Source: Ralstonia sp. ASV6
GTDB lineage: Bacteria > Pseudomonadota > Gammaproteobacteria > Burkholderiales > Burkholderiaceae
Reading direction: 5' to 3'
DNA length: 61,365 nt
Assembly (NCBI RefSeq): GCF_016429285.1
Contig: NZ_JAELUI010000009.1
Coordinates: 1-61,365 of the forward strand
The notes under the pieces were generated by a model. That model was not told the origin of the DNA. It saw only the letters and a program-made list of their open reading frames with translations, and did no database searches. The position numbers and the translations under genes are program-made. This document shows positions 8,571 to 16,843 of the stretch, piece by piece (within the stretch, counting starts at the first letter, position 1; each line of letters begins with the position of its first letter).

Positions 8571-8951
8571 TCAGGCGCGTTCGATCAGCAATGCGGCCGC
8601 CGCTTTGCGGCCTTCCAGCATCAGGATGTTGTAGGTGCGCCCGGCGGCCTGCAGGTCCATTGCTTCCACGCCGATGCGCTTCTCGGTGAGCGGGGCGGTC
8701 AGGCGCGGGTGCGGAAAGCGCAGCTTGTTGCCGGTGCCGAATACGACCACCTCCGCCCCCAGCTCCAGCAGGCGGGCGAAGTGCTCGGGCGTGAGGTCTT
8801 CAAAGCGCGCGACATCCCACGGCACGACTGCGCCTTCGGGCATGACGAGCACCGAATGCTCGTAGCGTACCTTGTTGATTTCGATATAGCCGTCGCCATA
8901 GGCCGTGACGGTATTCAGAATGGTGGACGGATCAGAAGAGTGGAGCTTCAA
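8571..8951 (-). CDS. Mth938-like (DUF498) domain protein
   Basis: A 126-residue protein of the Mth938/NDUFAF3-like family, with characteristic GDGYIEINKVRY, VVFGTGNKLRFP and GRTYNILMLEGR blocks. The fold is known but the bacterial role is not. In mitochondria the relative NDUFAF3 helps assemble complex I. The most likely start is TTG at 8951, because the first internal Met is well inside the fold. It is the first gene of the arn series, 4 bp from arnT, and faces away from the aminotransferase gene. Confidence 0.85.
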   Translation of the reverse strand: MKLHSSDPSTILNTVTAYGDGYIEINKVRYEHSVLVMPEGAVVPWDVARFEDLTPEHFARLLELGAEVVVFGTGNKLRFPHPRLTAPLTEKRIGVEAMDLQAAGRTYNILMLEGRKAAAALLIERA

Positions 8952-9221
8952 GGCGGAATCCCATCAGGCGCGAAGGCTGCGGCGCACACAGCAGCGGGGC
9001 GCTAGGTTTCAGACTGTCCGGGCGATCTCGCTGCGTTGCAAAAATGCCCGCCGAAGTCTGTCATAATGGGCTAAATTATATCTTTTTCTCTCCTTTGCCC
9101 GCCGCGCCACAAGCGACGTCCGGCAAGGAAGAGCGCAGCGCTTGCCGCGCAAGTGGCGCCATCCCCGCCGCCTTGCTGCATTACAAAATCATCCGCAATC
9201 CAAGCCCGCTCGACATCGCCC
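8952..9221. promoter_or_regulatory. Divergent promoter region between the arn series and the aminotransferase gene
   Basis: A 270-bp gap between divergent genes. An AT-rich patch at 9062-9082 gives a perfect TATAAT on the minus strand (9080-9075), a good -10 for the arn series, though no strong -35 is seen. CATAAT on the plus strand (9062-9067) could serve the aminotransferase gene. The TTGCAA at 9036-9041 is 20 bp away, too far for a standard promoter. No RNA gene was recognised. Confidence 0.35.
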
Positions 9222-10463
9222 GTGAAAACGATCCAGAAATCCGCCAAGCTCAATAACGTCTGCTATGACATTCGCGGCCCCGTGCTCGAGAAGGCCAAGC
9301 AGATGGAAGAAGACGGCCACAAGATCATCAAGCTGAACATCGGCAACTTGGCCCCGTTCGGTTTCGATGCCCCGGAAGAGATTCAGCTGGACATGATCCG
9401 CAACCTGCCGAACTCGGCCGGCTACTCGGATTCCAAGGGCATCTTTGCGGCGCGCAAGGCGGTGATGCACTACACGCAAGAGCAGGGCATCAAGAACGTC
9501 ACGCTGGATGACATCTATCTGGGCAACGGTGCGTCGGAGTTGATTTCGCTGGCCACCAACGCATTGCTCGACGCGGGGGATGAACTGCTGCTGCCCGCGC
9601 CGGACTACCCGCTGTGGACCGCCGTGACCAGCCTCTCGGGCGGCACGCCGGTGCATTACTACTGCGATGAGTCCAACGGCTGGATGCCGGACCTGGACGA
9701 CATTCGCGCCAAGATCACGCCCAACACCAAGGGCATCGTCGTCATCAACCCGAACAACCCGACCGGCGCGCTGTATTCCGACGAGTTGCTGCGCGGCATC
9801 ATTGCCATTGCGCGCGAGCACGGCCTGGTGATCTTCGCCGATGAGGTGTACGACAAGGTCCTGTTTGACGACAACAAGCACACGGCGCTGGGCTCGCTGT
9901 CGGAAGACGTGCTGACGATCACGTTCAACAGCCTATCGAAGAGCTATCGCTCGTGCGGCTACCGCGCTGGCTGGATGGTGGTCTCGGGCGACAAGCGCCC
10001 GGCCAAGGACTACATCGAAGGCCTGAACATGCTGTCGTCGATGCGCCTGTGCGCCAACGTGCCGGGCCAGTGGGCGATCCAGACCGCGCTGGGTGGCTAT
10101 CAGAGCATTAAAGACCTGGTGGCGCCGGGCGGCCGCATGCGTCGTCAGCGTGACCTGGCACACGAACTGATCACCGCTATTCCGGGCGTGACCTGCGTGA
10201 AGCCCAAGGCTGCGCTGTACATGTTCCCGCGCCTCGATCCGGCTGTGTACCCGATCGAGGACGATCAGCAATTCATCCGCCAGTTGCTGGAAGAGGAGCG
10301 TGTGCTGCTGGTGCAGGGCACCGGCTTCAACTGGCACTCGCCGGACCACTTCCGCATTGTCTTCTTGCCGCACGAAGACGATCTTCGCGAAGCGATTGGC
10401 CGAATTTCACGCTTCCTGGAGCGGTACCGTCAGCGTCACGGTACTGGCATCCGGGCCGCATAG
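9222..10463 (+). CDS. PLP-dependent aminotransferase, AlaA-like
   Basis: A class I/II aminotransferase of 413 residues that most resembles glutamate-pyruvate aminotransferase AlaA. Motifs are NIGNLAPFGF, the PNNPTGA cofactor loop, FADEVYD, and the PLP lysine in NSLSKSYRSCGYRAGW. The start is taken as GTG at 9222 (VKTIQKSAKLNN), because family homology begins there and there is no ATG nearby. No good Shine-Dalgarno sequence precedes it. In related genomes this gene lies just before hom and thrC, which hints at coordinated amino-acid synthesis. Confidence 0.9.
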   Translation: MKTIQKSAKLNNVCYDIRGPVLEKAKQMEEDGHKIIKLNIGNLAPFGFDAPEEIQLDMIRNLPNSAGYSDSKGIFAARKAVMHYTQEQGIKNVTLDDIYLGNGASELISLATNALLDAGDELLLPAPDYPLWTAVTSLSGGTPVHYYCDESNGWMPDLDDIRAKITPNTKGIVVINPNNPTGALYSDELLRGIIAIAREHGLVIFADEVYDKVLFDDNKHTALGSLSEDVLTITFNSLSKSYRSCGYRAGWMVVSGDKRPAKDYIEGLNMLSSMRLCANVPGQWAIQTALGGYQSIKDLVAPGGRMRRQRDLAHELITAIPGVTCVKPKAALYMFPRLDPAVYPIEDDQQFIRQLLEEERVLLVQGTGFNWHSPDHFRIVFLPHEDDLREAIGRISRFLERYRQRHGTGIRAA

Positions 10464-10494
10464 ACTCGGTCTTCCGCCAGACATGTTGTGAGCG

Positions 10495-10528
10495 GGGCAG
10501 ACCGAAGTGTCTGCCCTGTCCGTTTTTT
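10495..10528 (+). terminator. Terminator or attenuator hairpin before hom
   Basis: GGGCAGAC (10495-10502) pairs with GTCTGCCC (10509-10516). A run of six T follows after six bases (10523-10528). The spacing is looser than in a typical intrinsic terminator. It lies 26 bp before the hom start codon, so it could either end the aminotransferase transcript or act in the hom leader. Confidence 0.45.
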
Positions 10529-10554
10529 GCCTCTCAGTTTTAACGATACGTCCC

Positions 10555-11880
10555 ATGAATCCCATCAAGATCGGCCTGCTCGGGCTCGGTACCGTCGGTG
10601 GCGGTACGCTCAAGGTTCTGCAACGGAACCAGGAAGAAATTCGTCGTCGCGCAGGTCGCGGTATTGAAGTCGCCATGATTGCCGTGCGCAACGTCGAAAA
10701 GGCGCGCGCCATCGTGCAGGAAGCCGGTGCGACCGTGCCGGTGGTCAACGACCCATTTGCCGTGGTGGATTCGCCCGAGATCGATATCGTGGTGGAACTG
10801 ATCGGCGGCTATGACCTGACGCGCGAACTGGTGCTGCGCGCCATTGCCAATGGCAAGCACGTCGTCACCGCCAACAAGGCGCTGCTGGCGCTGCATGGCA
10901 ACGAAATCTTCAAGGCCGCGCAGGACAAAGGCGTGATGGTGGCGTTCGAGGCCGCAGTGGCCGGCGGCATCCCCATCATCAAGGCACTGCGCGAGGGCCT
11001 GACGGCCAACCGCATCGAGTGGATCGCCGGCATCATCAACGGCACCACGAACTTCATCCTCTCGGAGATGCGCGACAAGGGCCTGGACTTCGACACGGTG
11101 CTCAAGGAAGCCCAGCGCCTGGGCTATGCCGAAGCCGATCCGACGTTCGACATCGAAGGCTTTGACGCCGCGCACAAGCTCACGCTCATGAGCGCCATCG
11201 CCTTTGGCGTGCCGGTGCAGTTTGAGCGCGCGTACGTGGAAGGCATCACGAAGCTGGAAGCCGTCGACATCCGCTATGCGGAGGAACTCGGCTACCGCAT
11301 CAAGCTGCTGGGCCTGACGCGCCGCACCGATGCTGGTATCGAGCTGCGCGTGCACCCGACGTTGGTACCGGCCAAGCGCCTGATCGCCAACGTGGAAGGC
11401 GCGATGAACGCCGTGGTCGTCAACGGTGACGCCGTGGGCCCGACGCTGTACTACGGCAAGGGCGCCGGCGCTGAGCCGACCGCTTCGGCCGTCGTCGCCG
11501 ACCTAGTGGACGTGACGCGCCTGCACACCGCTGACCCGGAACACCGTGTGCCGCACCTGGCGTTCCAGCCGGATGCATTGTCCGACACGCCGGTGCTGCC
11601 GATCGACGAGGTGCGTTCGAGCTACTACCTGCGCATTCGCGTGGCCGATCAAACGGGTGTGCTGGCCGATATCACGCAGATCCTGGCCAAGACCGGTATC
11701 TCGATCGACGCCATGCTGCAGAAGGAATCGCGTGAGGGTGAGCCGCAGCCGCAGACCGACATCATCATGTTGACGCACACGGCCGTCGAGAAACACGTGA
11801 ACGGTGCCATTGCCGCCATCGAAGCGCTGCCGACCGTGCTGTCGAAGGTCAAGCGCATTCGCATGGAAGAACTGAACTGA
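10555..11880 (+). CDS. hom: Homoserine dehydrogenase
   Basis: A 441-residue enzyme that reduces aspartate semialdehyde to homoserine for threonine and methionine synthesis. It has the N-terminal NAD(P) motif GLLGLGTVGGG and the catalytic block AGIINGTTNFIL. A C-terminal ACT domain (from about residue 355, SSYYLRIRVADQTGVLA) is the usual site of threonine feedback inhibition. The ATG at 10555 gives the typical MNPIKIGLLG start. thrC follows after 4 bp, so the two form an operon. Confidence 0.96.
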   Translation: MNPIKIGLLGLGTVGGGTLKVLQRNQEEIRRRAGRGIEVAMIAVRNVEKARAIVQEAGATVPVVNDPFAVVDSPEIDIVVELIGGYDLTRELVLRAIANGKHVVTANKALLALHGNEIFKAAQDKGVMVAFEAAVAGGIPIIKALREGLTANRIEWIAGIINGTTNFILSEMRDKGLDFDTVLKEAQRLGYAEADPTFDIEGFDAAHKLTLMSAIAFGVPVQFERAYVEGITKLEAVDIRYAEELGYRIKLLGLTRRTDAGIELRVHPTLVPAKRLIANVEGAMNAVVVNGDAVGPTLYYGKGAGAEPTASAVVADLVDVTRLHTADPEHRVPHLAFQPDALSDTPVLPIDEVRSSYYLRIRVADQTGVLADITQILAKTGISIDAMLQKESREGEPQPQTDIIMLTHTAVEKHVNGAIAAIEALPTVLSKVKRIRMEELN

Positions 11881-11884
11881 GGCC

Positions 11885-13336
11885 ATGAGCATGCAATACC
11901 GATCGACCCGCGGCCACGCAGAGCCGCAGAGCTTCTCTCGCATCCTGCTGGGCGGCCTGGCGCCGGACGGCGGCCTGTACCTGCCCGAGCAGTATCCGCA
12001 AGTCAGTGCAGATGAACTGACCCGCTGGCGCGACCTGCCGTATGCGGATCTCGCGTTCGAGATTCTGCGCAAGTTCGCTACCGACATCCCGGAAGACGAC
12101 CTGCGCGCGCTGGTCCGCCGCACGTACACGCCTGAGGTTTACTGCAACACGCGCCAGGGCGACAACGCGGCCGACATCACGCCGCTGCACACGCTGGGTG
12201 AGGAAGGCGGCACGCAACTGTCGCTGCTGTGCCTGTCCAACGGCCCGACCCTGGCCTTCAAGGACATGGCGATGCAGCTGCTGGGCAACCTGTTCGAATA
12301 CGCGCTCGACCGCGAGCACGCCGAGCTGAACATCCTGGGCGCCACCTCTGGCGACACCGGCAGCGCGGCCGAGTACGCCATGCGCGGCAAGCGCGGCGTG
12401 CGCGTGTTCATGCTGAGCCCGCACCGCAAGATGAGCGCATTCCAGACCGCGCAGATGTTCAGTCTGCAAGACAAGAACATCTTCAACATCGCCATTGAAG
12501 GCGTGTTCGATGATGCGCAGGACATCGTCAAGGCCGTGTCCAACGACCACGAGTACAAGGCCCGCCAGAAGATCGGCACGGTCAACTCGATCAACTGGGC
12601 ACGTGTCGTTGCGCAGGTCGTTTACTACTTCAAGGGCTACTTGCTGGCCGCCCCGAAGATCGGCGACAAGGTGTCGTTCTGCGTGCCGTCGGGCAATTTC
12701 GGCAACGTCTGCGCGGGTCACATTGCGCGCATGATGGGGCTGCCGATCGACAAGCTGGTGGTGGCCACCAACGAGAACGACGTGCTCGACGAGTTCTTCC
12801 GCACCGGAACGTACCGCGTGCGCTCGGCCGCGCAGACTTACCACACGTCCAGCCCGAGCATGGACATCAGCAAGGCCTCGAACTTCGAGCGCTTCGTGTT
12901 CGACCTGCTGGGCCGTGACCCGGCGCGTCTCGCGCAGCTCTTCCGCGACGTGGACGAGAAGGGCGGTTTCTCGATGACCGGCAAGCCGGAGTTTGACCGC
13001 ATCGCCGAGTTCGGCTTCGTCTCGGGCCGTAGCTCACACGAAGACCGCGTCAACACGATCCGTGACGTCTTTGCCACCTACGGCACGATGATCGACACCC
13101 ACACCGCCGACGGCGTGAAGGTGGCGCGCGAGAACCTGACGCCGGGTGTGCCGATGGTGGTGCTGGAAACGGCGTTGCCGGCCAAGTTTGGCGACACCAT
13201 CCGCGAAGCGCTGGACCGTGAGCCGGAGCGCCCGGCAGGCTACGCTGATATCGAATCGCTGCCGCAGCGTTTCGAAGTCATGCCTGCGGATGCCGACCGC
13301 ATCAAGAGCTACATCGCCCAGCACACCGGTCTGTAA
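11885..13336 (+). CDS. thrC: Threonine synthase
   Basis: A 483-residue PLP enzyme that converts O-phosphohomoserine to threonine. The PLP lysine is in PTLAFKDMAMQ, the phosphate-binding loop is ATSGDTGSAAEYA, and CVPSGNFGNVCAG is the second cofactor loop. The length and the N-terminal RSTRGH block match the bacterial/fungal class with an N-terminal extension. An internal ATG two codons in (11891) is an equal start candidate. The uracil-DNA glycosylase gene follows after 4 bp. Confidence 0.96.
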   Translation: MSMQYRSTRGHAEPQSFSRILLGGLAPDGGLYLPEQYPQVSADELTRWRDLPYADLAFEILRKFATDIPEDDLRALVRRTYTPEVYCNTRQGDNAADITPLHTLGEEGGTQLSLLCLSNGPTLAFKDMAMQLLGNLFEYALDREHAELNILGATSGDTGSAAEYAMRGKRGVRVFMLSPHRKMSAFQTAQMFSLQDKNIFNIAIEGVFDDAQDIVKAVSNDHEYKARQKIGTVNSINWARVVAQVVYYFKGYLLAAPKIGDKVSFCVPSGNFGNVCAGHIARMMGLPIDKLVVATNENDVLDEFFRTGTYRVRSAAQTYHTSSPSMDISKASNFERFVFDLLGRDPARLAQLFRDVDEKGGFSMTGKPEFDRIAEFGFVSGRSSHEDRVNTIRDVFATYGTMIDTHTADGVKVARENLTPGVPMVVLETALPAKFGDTIREALDREPERPAGYADIESLPQRFEVMPADADRIKSYIAQHTGL

Positions 13337-13340
13337 AGGC

Positions 13341-13958
13341 ATGGCAGGCGTGCCGGATGACGTGGCCGAGGCAGCGTTCACACGTTGCCTGCACGACATC
13401 CGTGCCTGCCGCGCGTGCAAGGGCGCGCTCGCGCACGAGCCGCGCCCCGTTGTCCTGGCTGACCGCCGTGCCCGCGTGCTGATCGTCGGGCAGGCGCCTG
13501 GGCGCATCGTCCACGAAACCGGCATCCCCTGGAACGACCGCTCGGGGGATCGCCTGCGCCAGTGGCTGCAAATCCCGTACGACGATTTCTACGCCGACAG
13601 GCGCATCGCCGTGGTGCCGATGGGCTTCTGCTTTCCCGGCACCGGCGCGAACGGCGATCTGCCGCCGCGCCCAGAGTGCGCTCCCAAATGGCATCGCCCT
13701 TTGCTGACTGCGATGCCCGAGGTCAAGCTCGCGCTACTGGTCGGGACCTACGCGCAGCGTTACTACCTCGATGGTCCGCGCGACTGGTCGCTTACCGATG
13801 TGGTCCGCAACGGGCCTGTGACGGACAGGGAGGGCCGCGTGCTGTTTCCGCTGCCGCACCCAAGCCCGCGCAATCTTGCCTGGTTCAAGCACAACCCGTG
13901 GTTCGACGCGCACATCGTGCCGGCGCTGCGGATTGCGCTGGCTGACGCATTCGCGTGA
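13341..13958 (+). CDS. Uracil-DNA glycosylase family protein, family-4-like
   Basis: A 205-residue protein with the glycosylase motif GQAPGR and the C-terminal HPSPRN block of the uracil-DNA glycosylase superfamily. Four cysteines, Cys23, Cys26, Cys97 and Cys113, have the spacing of the iron-sulfur ligands of family 4 enzymes. I therefore expect a 4Fe-4S cluster and removal of uracil from DNA. The active-site loop (GRIVHETGIPWNDRSG) differs from classic family 4, so another damaged base is possible. It starts 4 bp after thrC and is probably cotranscribed. Confidence 0.82.
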   Translation: MAGVPDDVAEAAFTRCLHDIRACRACKGALAHEPRPVVLADRRARVLIVGQAPGRIVHETGIPWNDRSGDRLRQWLQIPYDDFYADRRIAVVPMGFCFPGTGANGDLPPRPECAPKWHRPLLTAMPEVKLALLVGTYAQRYYLDGPRDWSLTDVVRNGPVTDREGRVLFPLPHPSPRNLAWFKHNPWFDAHIVPALRIALADAFA

Positions 13959-14039
13959 TACGCCTGGGCTGATGCATGGCATCGGCCTGGAACCGATACA
14001 ATCGAAATCTCCCTTTCGAATTCGTTTTCCCATTTCCGC

Positions 14040-15299
14040 ATGTCCGCCAACGATGCTCCCGCCGTCAAACCGTCCTTGCTGACGCTCGAAGCGGCGCTGT
14101 CGCAACTGCTTGCGGCCGCCCGCGTTCTACATGACACCGAAACCGTGCCAACGCTGCACGCCAATGGCCGCATCCTCGCGCAAGCTGTACACAGCAGCCT
14201 GAATGTACCGTCGGCGGACAATACGTCGATGGATGGCTACGCCGTGCGCGCGGCCGACATCACCGCGCCGGGCACCTGCCTGAAGGTGGCGCAGCGCATT
14301 CCTGCGGGCCACGTCGGTCAGCCGCTGAATGCGGGCGAGGCGGCCCGCATCTTTACCGGCGCGTTGATTCCGCCGGGCGCCGATGCGGTGGTCATGCAGG
14401 AGCAATGCAAGGCTGATCCGGACACGGGCACCGTCGTCATTGACCACGTGCCGGAATCCGGCGAGTGGATTCGCCGCGCCGGTGAGGATATTGCCGACGG
14501 CGCAGAAATCCTGCCGCGCGGCACACGCCTCGGTGCGCAGCAACTGGGCCTGGCCGCTTCTGTCGGTTGTGCCAACCTGCAGGTGGTGCGCCGCCCGCGT
14601 GTGGCTGTGTTCTTTACGGGCGATGAACTTGCCATGCCCGGCGAGCCGCTCAAGCCCGGCGCCATCTACAACTCCAATCGCTTCACGCTGCGCGCGCTGC
14701 TCGAAAACCTTGGCTGCGACATCACCGATTTCGGCATCGTGCCCGACACGCTGCAGGCCACGCGCGACACGCTGCGCGAAGCCGCCGAGGGGCACGACCT
14801 GATCATCACGTCCGGCGGCGTGTCGGTGGGCGAGGAAGACCACATCAAGCCCGCCGTGGAAGCTGAAGGGCGCCTGAACATGTGGCAGATCGCCATCAAG
14901 CCGGGCAAGCCGCTGGCCTTTGGCGAGGTGCGCCGCCCCGAAGGCATGGTCGGCGGGCCGACCGCGTTCTTTCTGGGCCTGCCAGGCAACCCGGTGTCGA
15001 GCTTCGTGACCTTCCTGCTGTTTGTGCGGCCGTTCATCCTGCGCCTGCAAGGCGTGACGGATATTGCCCCGAAACGTATCCCGATGCGTGCGGACTTTGC
15101 GTTACCGAAGGGCGATCGCCGCAACGAGTTCCTGCGTGCGCGCATCAACGCCAATGGCGGGCTCGACCTGTTCCCGAATCAAAGTTCGGGTGTGCTGACC
15201 TCCACGGTGTGGGGCGATGGCCTGATCGACAACCCGCCCAACCAGCCGATCGCGCAGGGCGACGTGGTGAGCTTCCTGCCGTTCGCAGGTCTGGTGTAA
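14040..15299 (+). CDS. moeA: Molybdopterin molybdenumtransferase
   Basis: MoeA inserts molybdate into adenylylated molybdopterin in the last step of molybdenum cofactor synthesis. The 419-residue protein has the usual N-terminal block (NTSMDGYAVRAAD), the GDELAMPGE region, the MPT-binding TSGGVSVGEEDH motif and the LPGNPVSSFV block. TACAAT at 13997-14002 may be the -10 of its promoter, with a weak -35. moaD follows after 6 bp and moaE after that. Confidence 0.95.
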   Translation: MSANDAPAVKPSLLTLEAALSQLLAAARVLHDTETVPTLHANGRILAQAVHSSLNVPSADNTSMDGYAVRAADITAPGTCLKVAQRIPAGHVGQPLNAGEAARIFTGALIPPGADAVVMQEQCKADPDTGTVVIDHVPESGEWIRRAGEDIADGAEILPRGTRLGAQQLGLAASVGCANLQVVRRPRVAVFFTGDELAMPGEPLKPGAIYNSNRFTLRALLENLGCDITDFGIVPDTLQATRDTLREAAEGHDLIITSGGVSVGEEDHIKPAVEAEGRLNMWQIAIKPGKPLAFGEVRRPEGMVGGPTAFFLGLPGNPVSSFVTFLLFVRPFILRLQGVTDIAPKRIPMRADFALPKGDRRNEFLRARINANGGLDLFPNQSSGVLTSTVWGDGLIDNPPNQPIAQGDVVSFLPFAGLV

Positions 15300-15305
15300 G
15301 GAGCG

Positions 15306-15569
15306 ATGGCCATGCAGATCGAGCTTCGTTTCTTTGCCAGCGTGCGTGAACAACTGGGGACCTCGCATGAGGCGGTGACCGTGCCAGACACCTTGCGCAC
15401 AGCGGGCGATGTGCGCCACTGGTTGATGGCGCGTGGTCCGGTGTGGGCCGATGTCTTGGCTGAGGGCCGCGCCCTGCGCATGGCGGTGGACCACCAGATC
15501 GTGCCTGCCGATACCGCGATTCACGAAGGCTGCGAAGTCGCATTCTTCCCGCCCGTCACTGGCGGCTGA
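15306..15569 (+). CDS. moaD: Molybdopterin synthase sulfur carrier subunit
   Basis: An 87-residue ubiquitin-fold protein ending in Gly-Gly, the tail that carries the thiocarboxylate sulfur for molybdopterin. The N-terminal IELRFFASVREQLG and the C-terminal FFPPVTGG are typical. An ATG two codons downstream (15312) is an alternative start. It lies between moeA and moaE with short gaps, so the three should be cotranscribed and the subunits made together. Confidence 0.94.
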   Translation: MAMQIELRFFASVREQLGTSHEAVTVPDTLRTAGDVRHWLMARGPVWADVLAEGRALRMAVDHQIVPADTAIHEGCEVAFFPPVTGG

Positions 15570-15585
15570 GCGAAGGAGAGCGACC

Positions 15586-16104
15586 ATGACCGTCCGTGTG
15601 CAGGAAGCCGACTTCGACCTCGGTGCCGAGATTGCCGCACTACGCGCCGGCCGCCCGAACATTGGCGCGGTGGCCAGCTTTATCGGTACCGTGCGCGACA
15701 TCAACGACGGCACCGGTGTGTCGGAGATGGAGTTGGAGCACTATCCCGGCATGACCGAGAAGGCACTCGCCAACATCGTGAGCGCGGCCAGGCAGCGGTG
15801 GGAGCTGATTGACGCGCTGGTCATCCACCGTGTGGGCAAGCTCAGGCCGGAAGACCAGATCGTGCTGGTGGCGGTGGCCTCCAAGCACCGCGGCGAGTCC
15901 TTTGCCGCGTGCGAATTCATCATGGATTACCTCAAGAGTGAGGCGCCTTTCTGGAAGAAGGAGCAGACGCCCGTGGGCGCGCGCTGGGTCGACGCGCGCG
16001 TGACCGACGACAAGGCACTCGCCCGCTGGGGAGTCACCACCAGCAACGCGGCTGCCGCCTCCACGGCGGCCAGCGTACCGGCCCAACCCAACGATTACGA
16101 ATAA
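15586..16104 (+). CDS. moaE: Molybdopterin synthase catalytic subunit
   Basis: MoaE converts precursor Z (cPMP) to molybdopterin with sulfur from MoaD. The 172-residue protein has the signature ASFIGTVRD, LEHYPGMTEK, HRVGKL and the catalytic lysines in PFWKKEQ. The ATG at 15586 follows AAGGAGAG, a good ribosome binding site. The C-terminal 20 residues are an Ala/Ser/Thr-rich tail beyond the usual fold. It is the third gene of the moeA-moaD-moaE set. Confidence 0.95.
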   Translation: MTVRVQEADFDLGAEIAALRAGRPNIGAVASFIGTVRDINDGTGVSEMELEHYPGMTEKALANIVSAARQRWELIDALVIHRVGKLRPEDQIVLVAVASKHRGESFAACEFIMDYLKSEAPFWKKEQTPVGARWVDARVTDDKALARWGVTTSNAAAASTAASVPAQPNDYE

Positions 16105-16119
16105 CAAGGACAGGGCCGC

Positions 16120-16500
16120 ATGAGCGGATTGGGCTTTCTGGCAGTCGGGGTGGGAGCTGCGCTGGGGGCCTGGCTGCGCTGGGTATTCGCTGTACTGTGG
16201 AATGCGATCAATCCGGCGTTACCGTACGGCACGCTGGCAGCTAATCTGGTAGGGGGCTACCTGATTGGCGTAGCGGTGGGCTTTTTCGATGTGCATGCAG
16301 GGCTGTCACCGGAGTGGCGCCTGCTGGTCATCACCGGGTTCCTCGGCGGCCTGACGACGTTCTCGACGTTTTCCAGCGAGGTCATCGCCAACATCCTGGC
16401 GGGTGACTATGCGATCGGCGTGCTGCATGTCGTGGCACACCTGGGTGGCTCGCTGTTCCTCACGCTGCTCGGCCTCTGGACGGTGCGTACATTCAGTTGA
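16120..16500 (+). CDS. crcB: Fluoride exporter Fluc/CrcB
   Basis: A 126-residue membrane protein with four hydrophobic helices, forming a dual-topology dimeric fluoride channel. The AANLVGGYLIG helix supplies the conserved Asn, and GGLTTFSTFSSE carries the Phe/Ser/Thr pore residues. Only 15 bp separate it from moaE, so there is no room for a fluoride riboswitch. It may be read from the mo operon. Confidence 0.92.
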   Translation: MSGLGFLAVGVGAALGAWLRWVFAVLWNAINPALPYGTLAANLVGGYLIGVAVGFFDVHAGLSPEWRLLVITGFLGGLTTFSTFSSEVIANILAGDYAIGVLHVVAHLGGSLFLTLLGLWTVRTFS

Positions 16501-16778
16501 TTCGCGTCGTTAGCATGCGTCGTGGGTTCACATGGCGAACAACGCACGGACCCGCACGGTGGCACGCCTGAAGCGGAAATGACCATCAGCGCGACCAACG
16601 TACCGAACTTCACGAATACGCTGACCGCGGGTGATCGCATTTCGGTAACGACTTCGGGTGAGGCGGTGACTGCCTGCGCACTGAATGAGACGAAAGCGGC
16701 ACATCAAACGGCGACGCGCCGAGATCCGCATCTCCGCTTGATTTTGTTCAAACCTGCATGAAAACCGGCGTTTCCATG
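16501..16778. other. Intergenic stretch before clpB with no convincing gene
   Basis: About 280 bp with no recognisable coding sequence. A 79-codon open frame (16522-16761) has no good ribosome binding site and no recognised homology. No strong hairpin or repeat was seen. Confidence 0.5.
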
Positions 16779-16804
16779 CTTGAAATGCCACCGAAGCTCC
16801 CAAT
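16779..16804 (+). promoter_or_regulatory. Sigma-32 (heat-shock) promoter of clpB
   Basis: CTTGAAA (16779-16785) is a perfect match to the sigma-32 -35 element. Thirteen bases later comes CCCAAT (16799-16804), close to the CCCCAT -10. It lies 40 bp before the clpB start codon, where a heat-shock promoter is expected. Confidence 0.8.
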
Positions 16805-16843
16805 CTTTCGGAGCAAGTGAATAATTTCCGCAAGGGGTTTTAT

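Noticed and set aside
16105-16119. Possible fluoride riboswitch before crcB
   Set aside because: Only 15 bp separate moaE and crcB, too short for the aptamer.
16522-16761. 79-codon frame before clpB
   Set aside because: No ribosome binding site, no recognisable family and low-quality codon pattern. It lies in the clpB promoter gap.
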